A stretch of 41,074 nucleotides of DNA from Lichenicola sp964658455 (GCA_964658455.1 CAZZZA010000013.1:1-41074), one strand, 5' to 3'; positions 16,938 through 26,107 are shown, counted from the stretch's first letter. The notes: a model not told the origin generated them from the sequence alone. Translations and numbers: made by a program.

Positions 16938-17846
16938 TCACGAGGGCGAGCGTCCCATCAACTCGTCCACGGTGCGCGACAAGCTGTCGCGCCAGGGCGG
17001 CAGCCTGACGCCGAAGGTGCGTTCTAGCTTGCCGCAATCCAGCCTGGAGTCGGCCGGCCGGCGCGCCGGCGTGGGCCAGTCGGCGGTGCGGATCGACAGC
17101 ACCTCCGGCATCGCCTGGCCATGACGCGCCGCCGCCTCGAGTGCCGCCACGGCAAAGCCGTGCCAGCTGGTGTCGCCGCTGCCGGTGGCGTGATAGAGGC
17201 CGGCATAGTCCGGCTTCCAGCCATCCTGCTCGATCCGGGCCAGGATCTGCAGGATCGCCGCCGCCAGATCGTCGGCGGCGGTCGGCGAGCCGAACTGGTC
17301 GCCCACCACTTTCAGAGTGGGGTTCCTGGCGCCGGCGCCGATCATGGTGCGGACGAAATTCTTTCCGGTGGCGGAATAGACCCAGGCGGTACGCAGCACC
17401 AGGGTTCGCGGGTTGGCTGCCAGGACGCGCTGCTCACCTTCGGCCTTGGTGCGTCCGTAGACACCGGTCGGCGAGATCGGGTCGGTCTCCAGATAGGGCG
17501 CGCCCTTGTCGCCATCGAACACGTAGTCGGTGGAGACATGGATCAGCGGCACCGCGGCCTCGGCGCAGAGCCGGGCCAGCTGCTCAGGGCCGTCGCGGTT
17601 GGCGCGAGCGGCGCCGTCCTGTTGCGTCTCGGCGGAATCGACCGCGGTCCAGGCGGCGGCATTCACCACCGCGACCGGCCGGGCTGTGGCGAAACTGGCG
17701 GCCACGGTCTCGGGGTGATCGAAATCGAACGCCGGCCGGCCGACGCGGTGGATGCGCGGCCCGCCCAGCCGCGCCAGCGAGGTGGCGAGCTGGCCGTTGC
17801 CGCCGGTGACGAGGACCAGCCCGCCCTCGGATCGCAGCCCGGTCAT
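16938..17846 (-). CDS. rfbD: dTDP-4-dehydrorhamnose reductase
   Basis: A 302-residue short-chain dehydrogenase that performs the last step to dTDP-L-rhamnose. The nucleotide-binding motif is GGNGQLA near residue 15, with VVNAAAWTAVDSAE near 60, STDYVFDG near 102 and the catalytic YGRTKAEGE near 126. Length matches RmlD. The start ATG overlaps the rfbC stop by one base (TGATG), implying coupling; a longer frame upstream reads through rfbC out of phase. The gene order on this strand is rfbB, rfbA, rfbC, rfbD, then a glycosyltransferase. Confidence 0.94.
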   Translation of the reverse strand: MTGLRSEGGLVLVTGGNGQLATSLARLGGPRIHRVGRPAFDFDHPETVAASFATARPVAVVNAAAWTAVDSAETQQDGAARANRDGPEQLARLCAEAAVPLIHVSTDYVFDGDKGAPYLETDPISPTGVYGRTKAEGEQRVLAANPRTLVLRTAWVYSATGKNFVRTMIGAGARNPTLKVVGDQFGSPTAADDLAAAILQILARIEQDGWKPDYAGLYHATGSGDTSWHGFAVAALEAAARHGQAMPEVLSIRTADWPTPARRPADSRLDCGKLERTFGVRLPPWRDSLSRTVDELMGRSPS

Positions 17847-18406
17847 CAGTACTGGAACCAGCCATAGGCGGCGGAGAAGGACGGCGCGACCTTGTCCTTG
17901 TCCGACAGCACCGCCTCGTCGGCGCGGATCGGCCAGTCGATCCCGATCTCGTCGCAGTTCCACAGCACCGCGCGCTCGCTGGCCTTGTCCCAGACGTCGG
18001 TGCATTTGTACAGCACCTCGACATCGTCGGTCAGGGTGCAGAACCCGTGCAGGAAGCCGGGCGGGATCCAGAGCTGCGACCAGTTGTCGCCGGTCAGCTC
18101 GGCGCCCACCCATTTGCCGTAGGTCGGCGAGCCGGTGCGCGCATCGACCGCGACGTCGTAGATCGCGCCCTTGGCGCAGCGCACCAGCTTGCCCTGCTCA
18201 TGCGGCCCGAGCTGGCAATGCAGCCCGCGCACCACGCCGCGCTCCCTGGACAAGGAGTGGTTGTCCTGCACGAACGGCAGCGCGATGCCGGCCTCGGCCT
18301 TCAGGCGCGGATAGTTGTAGGTCTCCGAGAAGAACCCGCGTGCATCGCCGAACCGGGGCGGGGTGATCAGCACGACGTCCGGGATCGCCAGCCGTTCCAC
18401 TTTCAT
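17846..18406 (-). CDS. rfbC: dTDP-4-dehydrorhamnose 3,5-epimerase
   Basis: A 186-residue cupin-type epimerase. The catalytic signature RGLHCQ (near residue 60), the FVQDNHSLS segment and the WIPPGFLHGFCTL segment near 113 are characteristic, as is the terminal tyrosine and aromatic region. It acts between RfbB and RfbD. The ATG at 18406 lies 45 bases after the rfbA stop. Family and operon context agree fully. Confidence 0.94.
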   Translation of the reverse strand: MKVERLAIPDVVLITPPRFGDARGFFSETYNYPRLKAEAGIALPFVQDNHSLSRERGVVRGLHCQLGPHEQGKLVRCAKGAIYDVAVDARTGSPTYGKWVGAELTGDNWSQLWIPPGFLHGFCTLTDDVEVLYKCTDVWDKASERAVLWNCDEIGIDWPIRADEAVLSDKDKVAPSFSAAYGWFQY

Positions 18407-18451
18407 CGCCTTCGTCTCCCTCTCTTGTGGATAACAGCCCGACGCAAGCGG

Positions 18452-19327
18452 CTAGGCGTGGACGCCGTCGGCCAGTTCGAGCAGCAACCGCCCGAGCTCG
18501 GTCTTGGAGAGCTTCTTCGCCTGCTCCCGCAACGCATGCGCGTCGATGAAGCCCATCCGGAAGGCGACCTCCTCCGGACAGCCGACCAGCATGCCCTGGC
18601 GCGACTGGATGGTCTGCACGAAGGTCCCGGCCTGCATCAGGCTGTCCGGCATGCCGGCATCGAGCCATGCGCAGCCGCGGCCGAGCCGGTCGACATGCAG
18701 CGTGCCTTCCTCGAGATAGAGCCTGTTGAGATCGGTGATCTCGAGTTCGCCGCGCGGGCTCGGCTTGATCCGCTTGGCCAGTTCCAGCACCCGGTTGTCG
18801 TAGAAATACAGCCCGGTGATGGCCCAGTTCGATTGCGGGTTGGCCGGCTTCTCGACCACCTCGAGCGCGCGCCCGCTCTCGTCGAACGACACCACGCCGT
18901 AGCGCTCCGGGTCACGCACCTGGTAGGCGAACACGGTGGCGCCCTCCGGACGCGCCGAGGCGGCGCGCAGCAGCACGCCGAGATGGTCGGCGAAGATCAG
19001 GTTGTCGCCGAGCGCCAGCGCGCAGGGGCTCTTGCCGAGCCAGTCGCCGGCGATCAGGAACGCCTGGACGATGCCGTCCGGGGTCGGCTGCACCCGGTAT
19101 TCGAAGGTGACGCCGAAACGCGAGCCGTCGCCGAGCAGGCGCTCGAACTGCGGCAGGTCGGCCGGGGTGGAGATGATCATGATGTCGCGTATGCCGGCCA
19201 GCATCAGCGTGCTGAGCGGATAATAGATCATCGGCTTGTCGTAGACCGGCAGCAGCTGCTTGCTGGCGGCCAGCGTCATCGGATGCAGCCGCGTCCCGGA
19301 CCCGCCGGCGAGGATGATCCCCTTCAT
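18452..19327 (-). CDS. rfbA: Glucose-1-phosphate thymidylyltransferase
   Basis: A 291-residue nucleotidyltransferase, the usual RmlA length, that makes dTDP-glucose. The N-terminus MKGIILAGGSGTRLHPMT is the canonical start and contains the G-G-x-G-T-R-L nucleotide loop; LPVYDKPMIYYPLS and VEKPANPQSNWAITGLYFYD follow as expected. A second possible ATG at 19360 overlaps the rfbB stop (ATGA) and would add eleven residues (MSIRQSEGASA); the canonical family start at 19327 with GAGGG ten bases upstream is preferred. Confidence 0.94.
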   Translation of the reverse strand: MKGIILAGGSGTRLHPMTLAASKQLLPVYDKPMIYYPLSTLMLAGIRDIMIISTPADLPQFERLLGDGSRFGVTFEYRVQPTPDGIVQAFLIAGDWLGKSPCALALGDNLIFADHLGVLLRAASARPEGATVFAYQVRDPERYGVVSFDESGRALEVVEKPANPQSNWAITGLYFYDNRVLELAKRIKPSPRGELEITDLNRLYLEEGTLHVDRLGRGCAWLDAGMPDSLMQAGTFVQTIQSRQGMLVGCPEEVAFRMGFIDAHALREQAKKLSKTELGRLLLELADGVHA

Positions 19328-19356
19328 CGCGCTCGCGCCCTCACTCTGACGAATGC

Positions 19357-20412
19357 TCATGCCTTGGTCCCCAGGCGCTGGCCGGTATAGCGGCCGGATC
19401 GGATCGTCTCCCACCAGTCCTGGTGGTCCAGATACCACTGCACGGTGCGGCGGATCCCGGTCTCGAAATCATGCTCCGCCTTCCAGTCCAGCGCCTGCTC
19501 GGCGTGGCTGGCATCGATCTCGTAGCGCCAGTCATGGCCCGGACGGTCGGTCACGTAGCGGATCAGCCGTTCGCGCGGGCCGGCCGGGTCGGGCCGCAGC
19601 TCGTCGAGCGTACGGCAGATCGCCTGCACCACCTGCAGGTTGGAGCGAGGCTGGCGGGCGCCGATCGCATAGGTCTCGCCCGGCACCCCGGTCTCGACCG
19701 CGCGCACCAGCGCCCGGGCGTGATCCTCGACGAACAGCCAGTCGCGGACGTTGGAGCCGTCGCCATAGACCGGCAGCTCGCGCCCCTCGATCGCGTTGAT
19801 CGTCACCAGCGGGATCAGCTTCTCGGGGAAATGCCAGAAGCCGTAATTGTTGGTGGTGTTGGTGACGAACGCCGGCAGGCCGTAGGTGTGGAACCAGGCG
19901 CGCACCAGATGGTCGGAGGCCGCCTTGCTGGCCGAGTACGGGCTGCGCGGATCGTAGGGCGTGGTCTCGGTGAAGGGCGGATCATGCGGGCCGAGCGCGC
20001 CGAACACCTCGTCGGTCGAGATGTGGTGGAAGCGGAACCGCTGCTTCGCCTCGCCCTGCAGCGTCGACCAGTGCGCGCGCGCCGCCTCGAGCAGCGCGAA
20101 GGTGCCGACCACGTTGGTCTGGATGAACACCGCCGGGCCGTCGATCGAGCGGTCGACATGGCTTTCCGCCGCCAGATGCATCACCGCGTCGGGGCGGTGC
20201 TCGGCGAAGATCGCGTTCATCGCCGCGAGGTCGGCGATATCGGCCTCGATCAGCGTGTGGCGCGGATCGGTCAGCGCCTCCTCGAGCACGTCCCTGGAGG
20301 CGGCGTAGGTCATCTTGTCGACATTGACCACCGAATGCTCGGTCGAGCGGATCAGGTGACGGACCACCGCGGATCCGATGAAGCCGCAACCGCCCGTGAG
20401 AAGTATCCGCAT
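19357..20412 (-). CDS. rfbB: dTDP-glucose 4,6-dehydratase
   Basis: A 351-residue extended short-chain dehydrogenase. It starts MRILLTGGCGFIGSAVVRHL with the NAD-binding GxxGxxG, and continues with HLAAESHVDRSIDGP, STDEVFGALG and the catalytic YSASKAASDHLVRA. It removes water from dTDP-glucose as the second step of the rhamnose pathway. I chose ATG 20412 over an in-frame ATG at 20448 because the family begins at this position. It is the first gene of the operon; the 198-base space to the divergent PLP-enzyme gene should hold its promoter, but no strong elements were recognised on the minus strand. Confidence 0.94.
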   Translation of the reverse strand: MRILLTGGCGFIGSAVVRHLIRSTEHSVVNVDKMTYAASRDVLEEALTDPRHTLIEADIADLAAMNAIFAEHRPDAVMHLAAESHVDRSIDGPAVFIQTNVVGTFALLEAARAHWSTLQGEAKQRFRFHHISTDEVFGALGPHDPPFTETTPYDPRSPYSASKAASDHLVRAWFHTYGLPAFVTNTTNNYGFWHFPEKLIPLVTINAIEGRELPVYGDGSNVRDWLFVEDHARALVRAVETGVPGETYAIGARQPRSNLQVVQAICRTLDELRPDPAGPRERLIRYVTDRPGHDWRYEIDASHAEQALDWKAEHDFETGIRRTVQWYLDHQDWWETIRSGRYTGQRLGTKA

Positions 20413-20610
20413 TCGTGGTTCCCGTGCCGGAGCGCCTGGTTCAGGCATTTGTGATGCGGCGCACAGTGGCAGCGCACGGGTCGGCAGGCAACCATCACGC
20501 GAACCGGAACAACCGCCTTATTACCGCCGCATTCGCGCATCGTCCGCTTCGGGCCGGGCGCGGTCTGGCCTAGTATCCGGCGATCTTGCGGCGCTGGTCA
20601 GGAGACGCGC

Positions 20611-22764
20611 GTGTTTGCCGAACAACTGCACACCAGCCTGCTGGCGGCGCTGGAGCGTCCGGACCTGCGCGTGGTGGCGGGCACCCGCCGCATCCGTTTC
20701 GACGCCACGCTGGATACGCCGTTCCGCACCGACCCCGACCGCGCCCTGGTGCTGGGGGCGGCCTGTCTCGGCGACGAGCGGGTCTGCGCGTTCCACCTGC
20801 GTCACGCGCTCGAACTCGCGATGCTGCTCGACGCGGCCGAGGCCGGCGACGCGCCGGGCCTGCGCATGCTGGCCGGGCTGTGCGCGGCGCGGACGGCGGC
20901 GCGGTTCTGGCTGCTGGACGCGCCCGGCGAGGCCGGGCCGGACCCGGTCTCCTGGCTCGAGGCGATGGCGGCGCCGGACATGCCGGACAGCGCCACCCTG
21001 CGGCTGGTCTGGGTCAGGGTCCGGGCGCTGCAGGGCGCGATCCGGCGCACCGGCGCCGACGAGGTGGCGGTCGGCGACGCGGTGCTGGCGCGTCTGGCCG
21101 CCTGCTGGCCGCTGCTCGGCCCGGCGGAGACGCTGATGGCGGAGGGCGGCGATTCGCGGCTGGCGGTCGATCCGGCGACCGGCCTGAACCATTACGGCTG
21201 CTCGCACCGGCCGCGGCCGTGGGCCATCACCTTCGCCTCCTCGACCGCCTCGTCGCTGTCCGAGCGCGGCTTCGGCGGCGCCGAGGCGGCGCGCCGCCGG
21301 CTGGCGATCGCCTGCCTGTCCGGCGACGCCGCGACGGCGCTGCGGCACGAGACCGAGGCAGTGCGGCGTGCCATCGCCACGCATTTCGGGCTCGCCGATG
21401 CCGGCGGCGTGGTGCTGGCGGCGTCCGGCACCGATCTGGAGATGGCGGCCCTGGCGTTGTGCTGCCTGCCGGGCCCGGACCACGCGCCGGCGCGGCCGGT
21501 CAGCAACGTGCTGCTGGCGCCGGACGAGACCGGCACCGGGGTGCCGCTGGCCGCCGCCGGCCGGCATTTCGCGCACGACACCGCGCGCGGCCGCAGCGTG
21601 GACAAGGGCGCGCTGATCACCGGCTTTCCCGCCGATACCAGGGTGCTGCCGGTGGCGATCCGCGATTCCGCCGGCGCGCTGCTGCCCGCCGACGCGGTGG
21701 ACGGCGCCTGCCACGACCTGGTGCTGGCGGAGGCGGCGCAGGGGCGCACCGTGCTGCTGCACCGTCTCGACCTGTCGAAGACCGGGCTGCTGGCGCCGGG
21801 CATGGGCTGCATCGAGCGCATGCAGGCAGCACTCGGCGCGCGGCTCGCCCTGGTGGTCGATGCGTGCCAGGCGCGGCTCGATGCCGCCAGGGTCAGGGCC
21901 TATCTCGATCGCGGCTGGATGGTGATGGTCACCGGGTCGAAATTCTTCACCGGCCCGCCCTTCTGCGGCGCGCTGCTGCTGCCCGATGCGATCGCCGCCC
22001 GGCTGCGCGGCGAGGCGCTTCTGCCGGCCGGGCTGGCCGATTACGGCGGGGCCTCGGACTGGCCGCCGGACGCCCGCGCCGCCGGTTTCGAGCCCGGCGG
22101 CAATCCTGGGATGGTGCTGCGCTGGCGGGCGGCGCTGGCGGAGATGGCGGCGTTCGCCGCGGTGCCGCCGGCCACCGCCTGCGTGCTGGCCGCGCGGTTC
22201 ATCGACGGCGTCGAGCAGGCGCTGGCCGACAGCCCGGACGTGATGGCGGTGGCGGTCCCGGCACCGGGCCGCGACCCGCTGCCCGGCGGCCCAGGCTGGG
22301 ACCAGCTGCAGACCATCCGCAGCTTCCTGGTGCTCGAGCCGGAGCGGCCGGGAGCCGGGCCGCGCCTGCCGCTGGACATGACACGGGCGCGACAGCTCTA
22401 TCGCTGGCTCAATGCCGACATCACCCGCGCGCTGCCGCCCACCGCCAACGACGAGGAGCGCGCGCTGGCCAGGCTGCTGATCCATATCGGCCAGCCGGCA
22501 CCGGTGGCCGACGACCGGCTGGCGGCAATGGCCGGCGCGCTGCGTATCTCAGTCGGCGCCCGCCTGCTGTCCGGCGAACCGTCGCATGCCGGGCTCGGCG
22601 GCGAAGGCCGGATCAGGCGCGAGATCGCCGATGTCGGCCGCATCATGGCCAAGATCGGCCTGGTGCTGCGCTGCTGGCCGGCGCTCGCGGCGCAGGATCC
22701 GGTGCCGCGCTACGCCCCGGACGTGATGGCGCGGCGACGCGTCGATGCCGGGTCGAACATTTGA
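20611..22764 (+). CDS. Large PLP-dependent (fold type I) protein of unknown function
   Basis: A 717-residue protein that I do not recognise as a named family but that contains the landmarks of a fold type I PLP enzyme. ASGTDLEMAAL (271-281) looks like the cofactor phosphate loop, VVDACQARLD (415-424) provides the ring-nitrogen Asp417 followed by Gln420, and TGSKFFTGPPF (441-451) gives the likely Schiff-base Lys444. About 200 residues precede this domain and show no recognised fold, and about 200 follow it. The combination with S-K-F and a proline-rich loop is reminiscent of class V aminotransferases. The GTG start has GGAG six bases upstream. The closest -10-like element is TAGTAT at 20571. 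A histidine phosphatase gene follows in the same direction. Enzyme class is moderately sure; reaction unknown. Confidence 0.75.
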   Translation: MFAEQLHTSLLAALERPDLRVVAGTRRIRFDATLDTPFRTDPDRALVLGAACLGDERVCAFHLRHALELAMLLDAAEAGDAPGLRMLAGLCAARTAARFWLLDAPGEAGPDPVSWLEAMAAPDMPDSATLRLVWVRVRALQGAIRRTGADEVAVGDAVLARLAACWPLLGPAETLMAEGGDSRLAVDPATGLNHYGCSHRPRPWAITFASSTASSLSERGFGGAEAARRRLAIACLSGDAATALRHETEAVRRAIATHFGLADAGGVVLAASGTDLEMAALALCCLPGPDHAPARPVSNVLLAPDETGTGVPLAAAGRHFAHDTARGRSVDKGALITGFPADTRVLPVAIRDSAGALLPADAVDGACHDLVLAEAAQGRTVLLHRLDLSKTGLLAPGMGCIERMQAALGARLALVVDACQARLDAARVRAYLDRGWMVMVTGSKFFTGPPFCGALLLPDAIAARLRGEALLPAGLADYGGASDWPPDARAAGFEPGGNPGMVLRWRAALAEMAAFAAVPPATACVLAARFIDGVEQALADSPDVMAVAVPAPGRDPLPGGPGWDQLQTIRSFLVLEPERPGAGPRLPLDMTRARQLYRWLNADITRALPPTANDEERALARLLIHIGQPAPVADDRLAAMAGALRISVGARLLSGEPSHAGLGGEGRIRREIADVGRIMAKIGLVLRCWPALAAQDPVPRYAPDVMARRRVDAGSNI

Positions 22765-22863
22765 CGCCGTCACGCCCGCCGCGCCTTGTTCTCGTCACCA
22801 TGTTGTCGTCAGTCTGGCCGTCGCCGGGACAGCCCGCCGGCGCGACGCGACGATCGGACCGAG

Positions 22864-23526
22864 ATGACACAGCACGCCGCCTTCCTGGACACGCCGGCCC
22901 TGGCGCCGGGCGTCACACGCTTCTGGCTGATCCGGCATGCGCTGGTCGAGGAGACCGCCCGGCAGCGGCTCTACGGATCGACCGACGTGCCGCTGTGCCA
23001 GGAGACGCTGGTGTCGCAGGAGCCGATGTACCGGGCGCTGGCGAGCCGGCTGCCGCGTGACGCGGCCTGGGTGGTGACGCCGCTGTCGCGCACCCGCATC
23101 ACCGCCGAGCACATCCAGAAGGCCGGCTACCCCGCCACCGGCTGGACCGTCGAGCCGGACCTGATCGAGCAGTCGATGGGCGACTATCACGGGCTCGAGC
23201 ATCACCGCCTGCCGGAGCGGCTCAGCCTGGCGCCGCACCCGTTCTGGCCGATGGCGTCCGCCGAGGTGCCGCCGCAGGGCGAGAGCATGGATCAGGTGCT
23301 TGCCAGGGTCGGGGCGGCGCTGGAGCGGCTGGCGGACGAGCATGACGGGCGCGACATCGTCGTGGTCAGCCATGGCGGCGCGATCCGCGCGGCCTGCGCG
23401 CACGCGCTCGGCGTCGAGGCGGTGACCTCGTTGCACCTGTCGGTGCAGAACCTGTCGCTGACGATCCTGGAGCGCCATCCGGCGGCATGGCGGATCGTGA
23501 CGGTCAACACCCTGGCCGGCCTCTGA
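22864..23526 (+). CDS. Histidine phosphatase family protein
   Basis: A 220-residue phosphoglycerate mutase-like phosphatase. The phosphohistidine motif appears as LIRHALVEE near residue 24, with Ala in place of the usual Gly after Arg-His. TPLSRTRITAEHI near 78, EQSMGDYHGLEH near 103 and the second catalytic histidine in VVVSHGGAIRAACA near 161 are all present. Such enzymes dephosphorylate small metabolites, for example sugar or cobalamin precursors; the substrate cannot be assigned. The ATG at 22864 begins about 100 bases after the PLP-enzyme stop; a frame start at 22786 is possible but its codons look non-coding. Confidence 0.85.
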   Translation: MTQHAAFLDTPALAPGVTRFWLIRHALVEETARQRLYGSTDVPLCQETLVSQEPMYRALASRLPRDAAWVVTPLSRTRITAEHIQKAGYPATGWTVEPDLIEQSMGDYHGLEHHRLPERLSLAPHPFWPMASAEVPPQGESMDQVLARVGAALERLADEHDGRDIVVVSHGGAIRAACAHALGVEAVTSLHLSVQNLSLTILERHPAAWRIVTVNTLAGL

Positions 23527-23538
23527 GGCTGGCCGGCG

Positions 23539-23558
23539 GGCGCGCGGTTCAGCGCGCC
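23539..23558. terminator. Hairpin between convergent genes
   Basis: GGCGCGC and GCGCGCC form a seven-pair stem around the loop GGTTCA, across the stop codon of the universal stress protein gene and 13 bases after the phosphatase stop. No T-run follows on either strand, so it may act as a bidirectional weak terminator. Confidence 0.4.
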
Positions 23559-24499
23559 ATCAGCACTGGCAGGGTGGCGCGGGCGATCACGTGCCGGGTG
23601 ACGCCGCCCAGGAACAGCTGCCGCAGCCTGGAATGCGAATAGGCGCCCATCGCCATCATGTCGGCGCCGAACCCGTCCGCCGCCGCCAGCAGCGCCGCCC
23701 CCACATCGCCGCCCTGCGCCTTGAAGCAGGTGGTGCCGGCGGCGATGCCGTGCATCGCCAGGTAGGAAACCAGATCGGAGGCGGCAGGGCCGCGCCGCTG
23801 GTAGTCCGGCGAGTGCAGCACCTGGACGCTGTCGGCCAGCCGCAGCCATCCCAGCACCGACAGCACCGCCGATGCGCTCTCGGCGGTGCCGTTCCAGGCG
23901 ACGCAGATCCGCTTGCCGATCGTGGCCGGCGCCTGCTTGGGGGCGATGATCGCCGGCCGGCCGCTATCGAACAGCACCGCATGCAGCGCCTCCGAGGAGG
24001 ACAGCGCCTCCTCGACCTGGTCGGGATGCGGCACCAGGATCAGGTCCGACAGCCGTGCGGCGTGCGCCACGATCTCGTGCTCGCGCCCCTTGACGCTGCG
24101 GAACACCACGCCCGCCTGTCTCGGCCCCTGGGCGGGTTCCGGCGAGCCGCCCGGCATGCGAACCGGGATCGGCGCGCCGCCGGCCTGGGCATCGGCGGCC
24201 AGCGCCTGCTCGAGCAGCATCCTGGCCGAATTCACCCGGCGGTCGGAATCGCGTTCCGCCGCGGTCATCATCTCCTCGACCATCGCCCCGGACAGGCCCT
24301 CGCCCGCCAGCGGCGCGACGTCGCGGCCGTCGGTGGCGACATGCAGCACCTGGAGCTGCGCCGAGAAGCGCCGCGCCAGGGTCAGGCCGAGCGACAGGGT
24401 GGCGCTCTCCGAGGGAACCCCGTTGAGCGGCAGCAGGATCGCGGCGATGTCGCCCAGGGAAGGGTTGAGGCTGGACGGGCTCGGGCTGGACGGGATCAC
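23549..24499 (-). CDS. Universal stress protein, tandem UspA domains
   Basis: A 316-residue protein with two UspA-like domains. The first begins DIAAILLPLNGVPSES near residue 16 and is degenerate at its end; the second begins GKRICVAWNGTAESASAVL near 173 and ends with MGAYSHSRLRQLFLGG then TRHVI, which resembles the ATP-binding loop of the family. The GTG start overlaps the pdxH stop (GTGA). These proteins respond to stress and growth arrest, and often bind ATP. Coupling with pdxH has no obvious functional explanation. Confidence 0.88.
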   Translation of the reverse strand: MIPSSPSPSSLNPSLGDIAAILLPLNGVPSESATLSLGLTLARRFSAQLQVLHVATDGRDVAPLAGEGLSGAMVEEMMTAAERDSDRRVNSARMLLEQALAADAQAGGAPIPVRMPGGSPEPAQGPRQAGVVFRSVKGREHEIVAHAARLSDLILVPHPDQVEEALSSSEALHAVLFDSGRPAIIAPKQAPATIGKRICVAWNGTAESASAVLSVLGWLRLADSVQVLHSPDYQRRGPAASDLVSYLAMHGIAAGTTCFKAQGGDVGAALLAAADGFGADMMAMGAYSHSRLRQLFLGGVTRHVIARATLPVLMAR

Positions 24500-25098
24500 G
24501 GATAGAGCCTCGTCGCGTCCCAGCCGCGCGCCGCGTCGCGGCTGTACTGCATGCGGTCGTGCAGCCGGTACGGCATGTCCTGCCAGAACTCGATCAGCTC
24601 CGGGACCACGCGGTAGCCGGACCAGTGCGGCGGGCGCGGCACCGCCTCGTCGGGGTATCGCGCCTCCGCCTCGGCTAGACGCCGTTCCAGTTCGGCGCGG
24701 TCGGCGAGCGGCCGCGACTGGTCCGAGGCGATCGCGCCGAGGCGGGATATGCGGGCGCGGCTGGCGAAATAGGCGTCGGCGTCTGCGTCGTCCACATCCT
24801 CCACCGCGCCCTCGACCCGGACCTGGCGACGCAGCGACTTCCAGTGGAACAGCAGCCCGGCGGCGTGCCGTTCGCCGATCTCCGCCGCCTTGCGGCTCTG
24901 CTTGTTGGTGTAGAAGACGAAGCCCCGCGCATCGACATCCTTGAGCAGCACCATACGCACCGACGGCGCGCCGGCGCCGGCGGCGGTGGCCAGCGCCATC
25001 GCGTTCGGGTCGTTGGGCTCGGTCTCGGTCGCGTGTTGCAGCCAGTCGCGGAACAACGCGATCGGGTCGGCGACGGGTTCGAGAGCGGCGTGCGACAT
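24496..25098 (-). CDS. pdxH: Pyridoxamine 5'-phosphate oxidase
   Basis: A 200-residue FMN enzyme that oxidises pyridoxamine or pyridoxine 5'-phosphate to PLP. The FMN-binding signature is visible as VRMVLLKDVDARGFVFYTN (47-65), followed by GLLFHWKSLRRQVRVEGAV, and the C-terminus has the family ending WQDMPYRLHDRMQYSR. I chose ATG 25098 (MSHAALEP), consistent with the family length. It is divergent from fabI, and lies in the same neighbourhood as the large PLP-fold protein, which would use its product. Confidence 0.93.
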   Translation of the reverse strand: MSHAALEPVADPIALFRDWLQHATETEPNDPNAMALATAAGAGAPSVRMVLLKDVDARGFVFYTNKQSRKAAEIGERHAAGLLFHWKSLRRQVRVEGAVEDVDDADADAYFASRARISRLGAIASDQSRPLADRAELERRLAEAEARYPDEAVPRPPHWSGYRVVPELIEFWQDMPYRLHDRMQYSRDAARGWDATRLYP

Positions 25099-25182
25099 GC
25101 GAGGCGGTTCCGGGCGGGATCGGGGGCAGCGGAGTTTGCGCCGCGCCGCGGCCCGCGCCAAGGGCGATCCATTCGGGGCCTT

Positions 25183-25206
25183 GTCGCACCAGGAGCGGTG
25201 TGCGAC
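25183..25206. promoter_or_regulatory. Inverted repeat between pdxH and fabI
   Basis: GTCGCAC and GTGCGAC, exact inverted repeats, are spaced by ten bases in the divergent 154-base region 46 bases upstream of fabI. It may be an operator for fabI or pdxH. It does not match a fatty-acid regulator site that I can name. Confidence 0.3.
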
Positions 25207-25252
25207 CACGAACCCCAGCAACCACTCCCCGATCCCGAGATAGAGACCGCCA

Positions 25253-26092
25253 ATGCAAGAGGTCACCACCGACCTTCCCCTCCGCGGCACCCTGATGCAG
25301 GGCAAGCGCGGGCTGATCATGGGCGTCGCCAACAACCGCTCGATCGCCTGGGGCATCGCATCGGCCTGCGCCGCCCAGGGCGCCTCGCTTGCCTTCACCT
25401 TCCAGGGCGAGGCGCTGGAGAAGCGGGTGCGGCCGCTGGCGGAGAGCGTAGGCTCGTCCATCGTGCTGCCGTGCGACGTGTCCGACGACAGCGCGATGGA
25501 CGAGACCTTCGCCCAGATCGCCGGGCAGTGGGGCAAGCTCGATTTCCTGGTGCATGCGATCGGCTGGGCCGACAAGCAGTATTTGCGCGGCCGCTATCTC
25601 GACACGCCGCGCGACGCGTTCCTGCAGGCGATGGACATCTCCTGCTATTCCTTCACCGCGGTCGGCCGCCGGGCGGCGGCCCTCATGGGCCCGGGCGGCG
25701 CGCTGCTGACGCTGAGCTATCTCGGCGCCGAGCGGGTGATGCCGCACTACAACATGATGGGGGTGGCCAAGGCGGCGCTGGAGGCCTCGGTGCGTTACAT
25801 GGCGGCCGATCTCGGCAGCGCCGGCATCCGCGTCAACGCGATCTCCGCCGGGCCGATCAAGACCCTGGCGGCCAGCGGCATCGGCGATTTCAGCTACATC
25901 CTGAAGTGGAACCAGCTCAACGCGCCGCTGGAGCGCAACGTCACCACCGAGGAGGTCGGCGGCGCCGGGCTGTATCTGCTCTCCGATCTCGCATCAGCGG
26001 TGACCGGCGAGGTGCATCACGTGGATAGCGGCTACCATCTGGTCGGCATGAAGAATCCGGCGGCGCCCGATATCGCCGCCATCAAGGAATGA
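25253..26092 (+). CDS. fabI: Enoyl-[acyl-carrier-protein] reductase (NADH)
   Basis: A 279-residue short-chain dehydrogenase that reduces enoyl-ACP in fatty acid elongation. The N-terminal GVANNRSIAWGIASA is the FabI-type nucleotide-binding segment, the catalytic Tyr-Lys pair is in YNMMGVAKAALEASV, and AISAGPIKTLAASGI and LSDLASAVTGEVHHVDSGY are characteristic. It is followed by aroC after 15 bases, so both are likely co-transcribed. Confidence 0.95.
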   Translation: MQEVTTDLPLRGTLMQGKRGLIMGVANNRSIAWGIASACAAQGASLAFTFQGEALEKRVRPLAESVGSSIVLPCDVSDDSAMDETFAQIAGQWGKLDFLVHAIGWADKQYLRGRYLDTPRDAFLQAMDISCYSFTAVGRRAAALMGPGGALLTLSYLGAERVMPHYNMMGVAKAALEASVRYMAADLGSAGIRVNAISAGPIKTLAASGIGDFSYILKWNQLNAPLERNVTTEEVGGAGLYLLSDLASAVTGEVHHVDSGYHLVGMKNPAAPDIAAIKE

Positions 26093-26107
26093 TCTGCGGT
26101 TTCCTGA

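Noticed and set aside
18407..18451. Possible terminator between rfbA and rfbC
   Set aside because: No stable inverted repeat is present in the 45-base gap, so the rhamnose genes are more likely one operon.
20521..22485. Minus-strand open frame of 654 codons opposite the PLP-fold gene
   Set aside because: Composition is low-complexity Arg/Gln/Gly and the plus-strand frame carries PLP-enzyme motifs and a Shine-Dalgarno.
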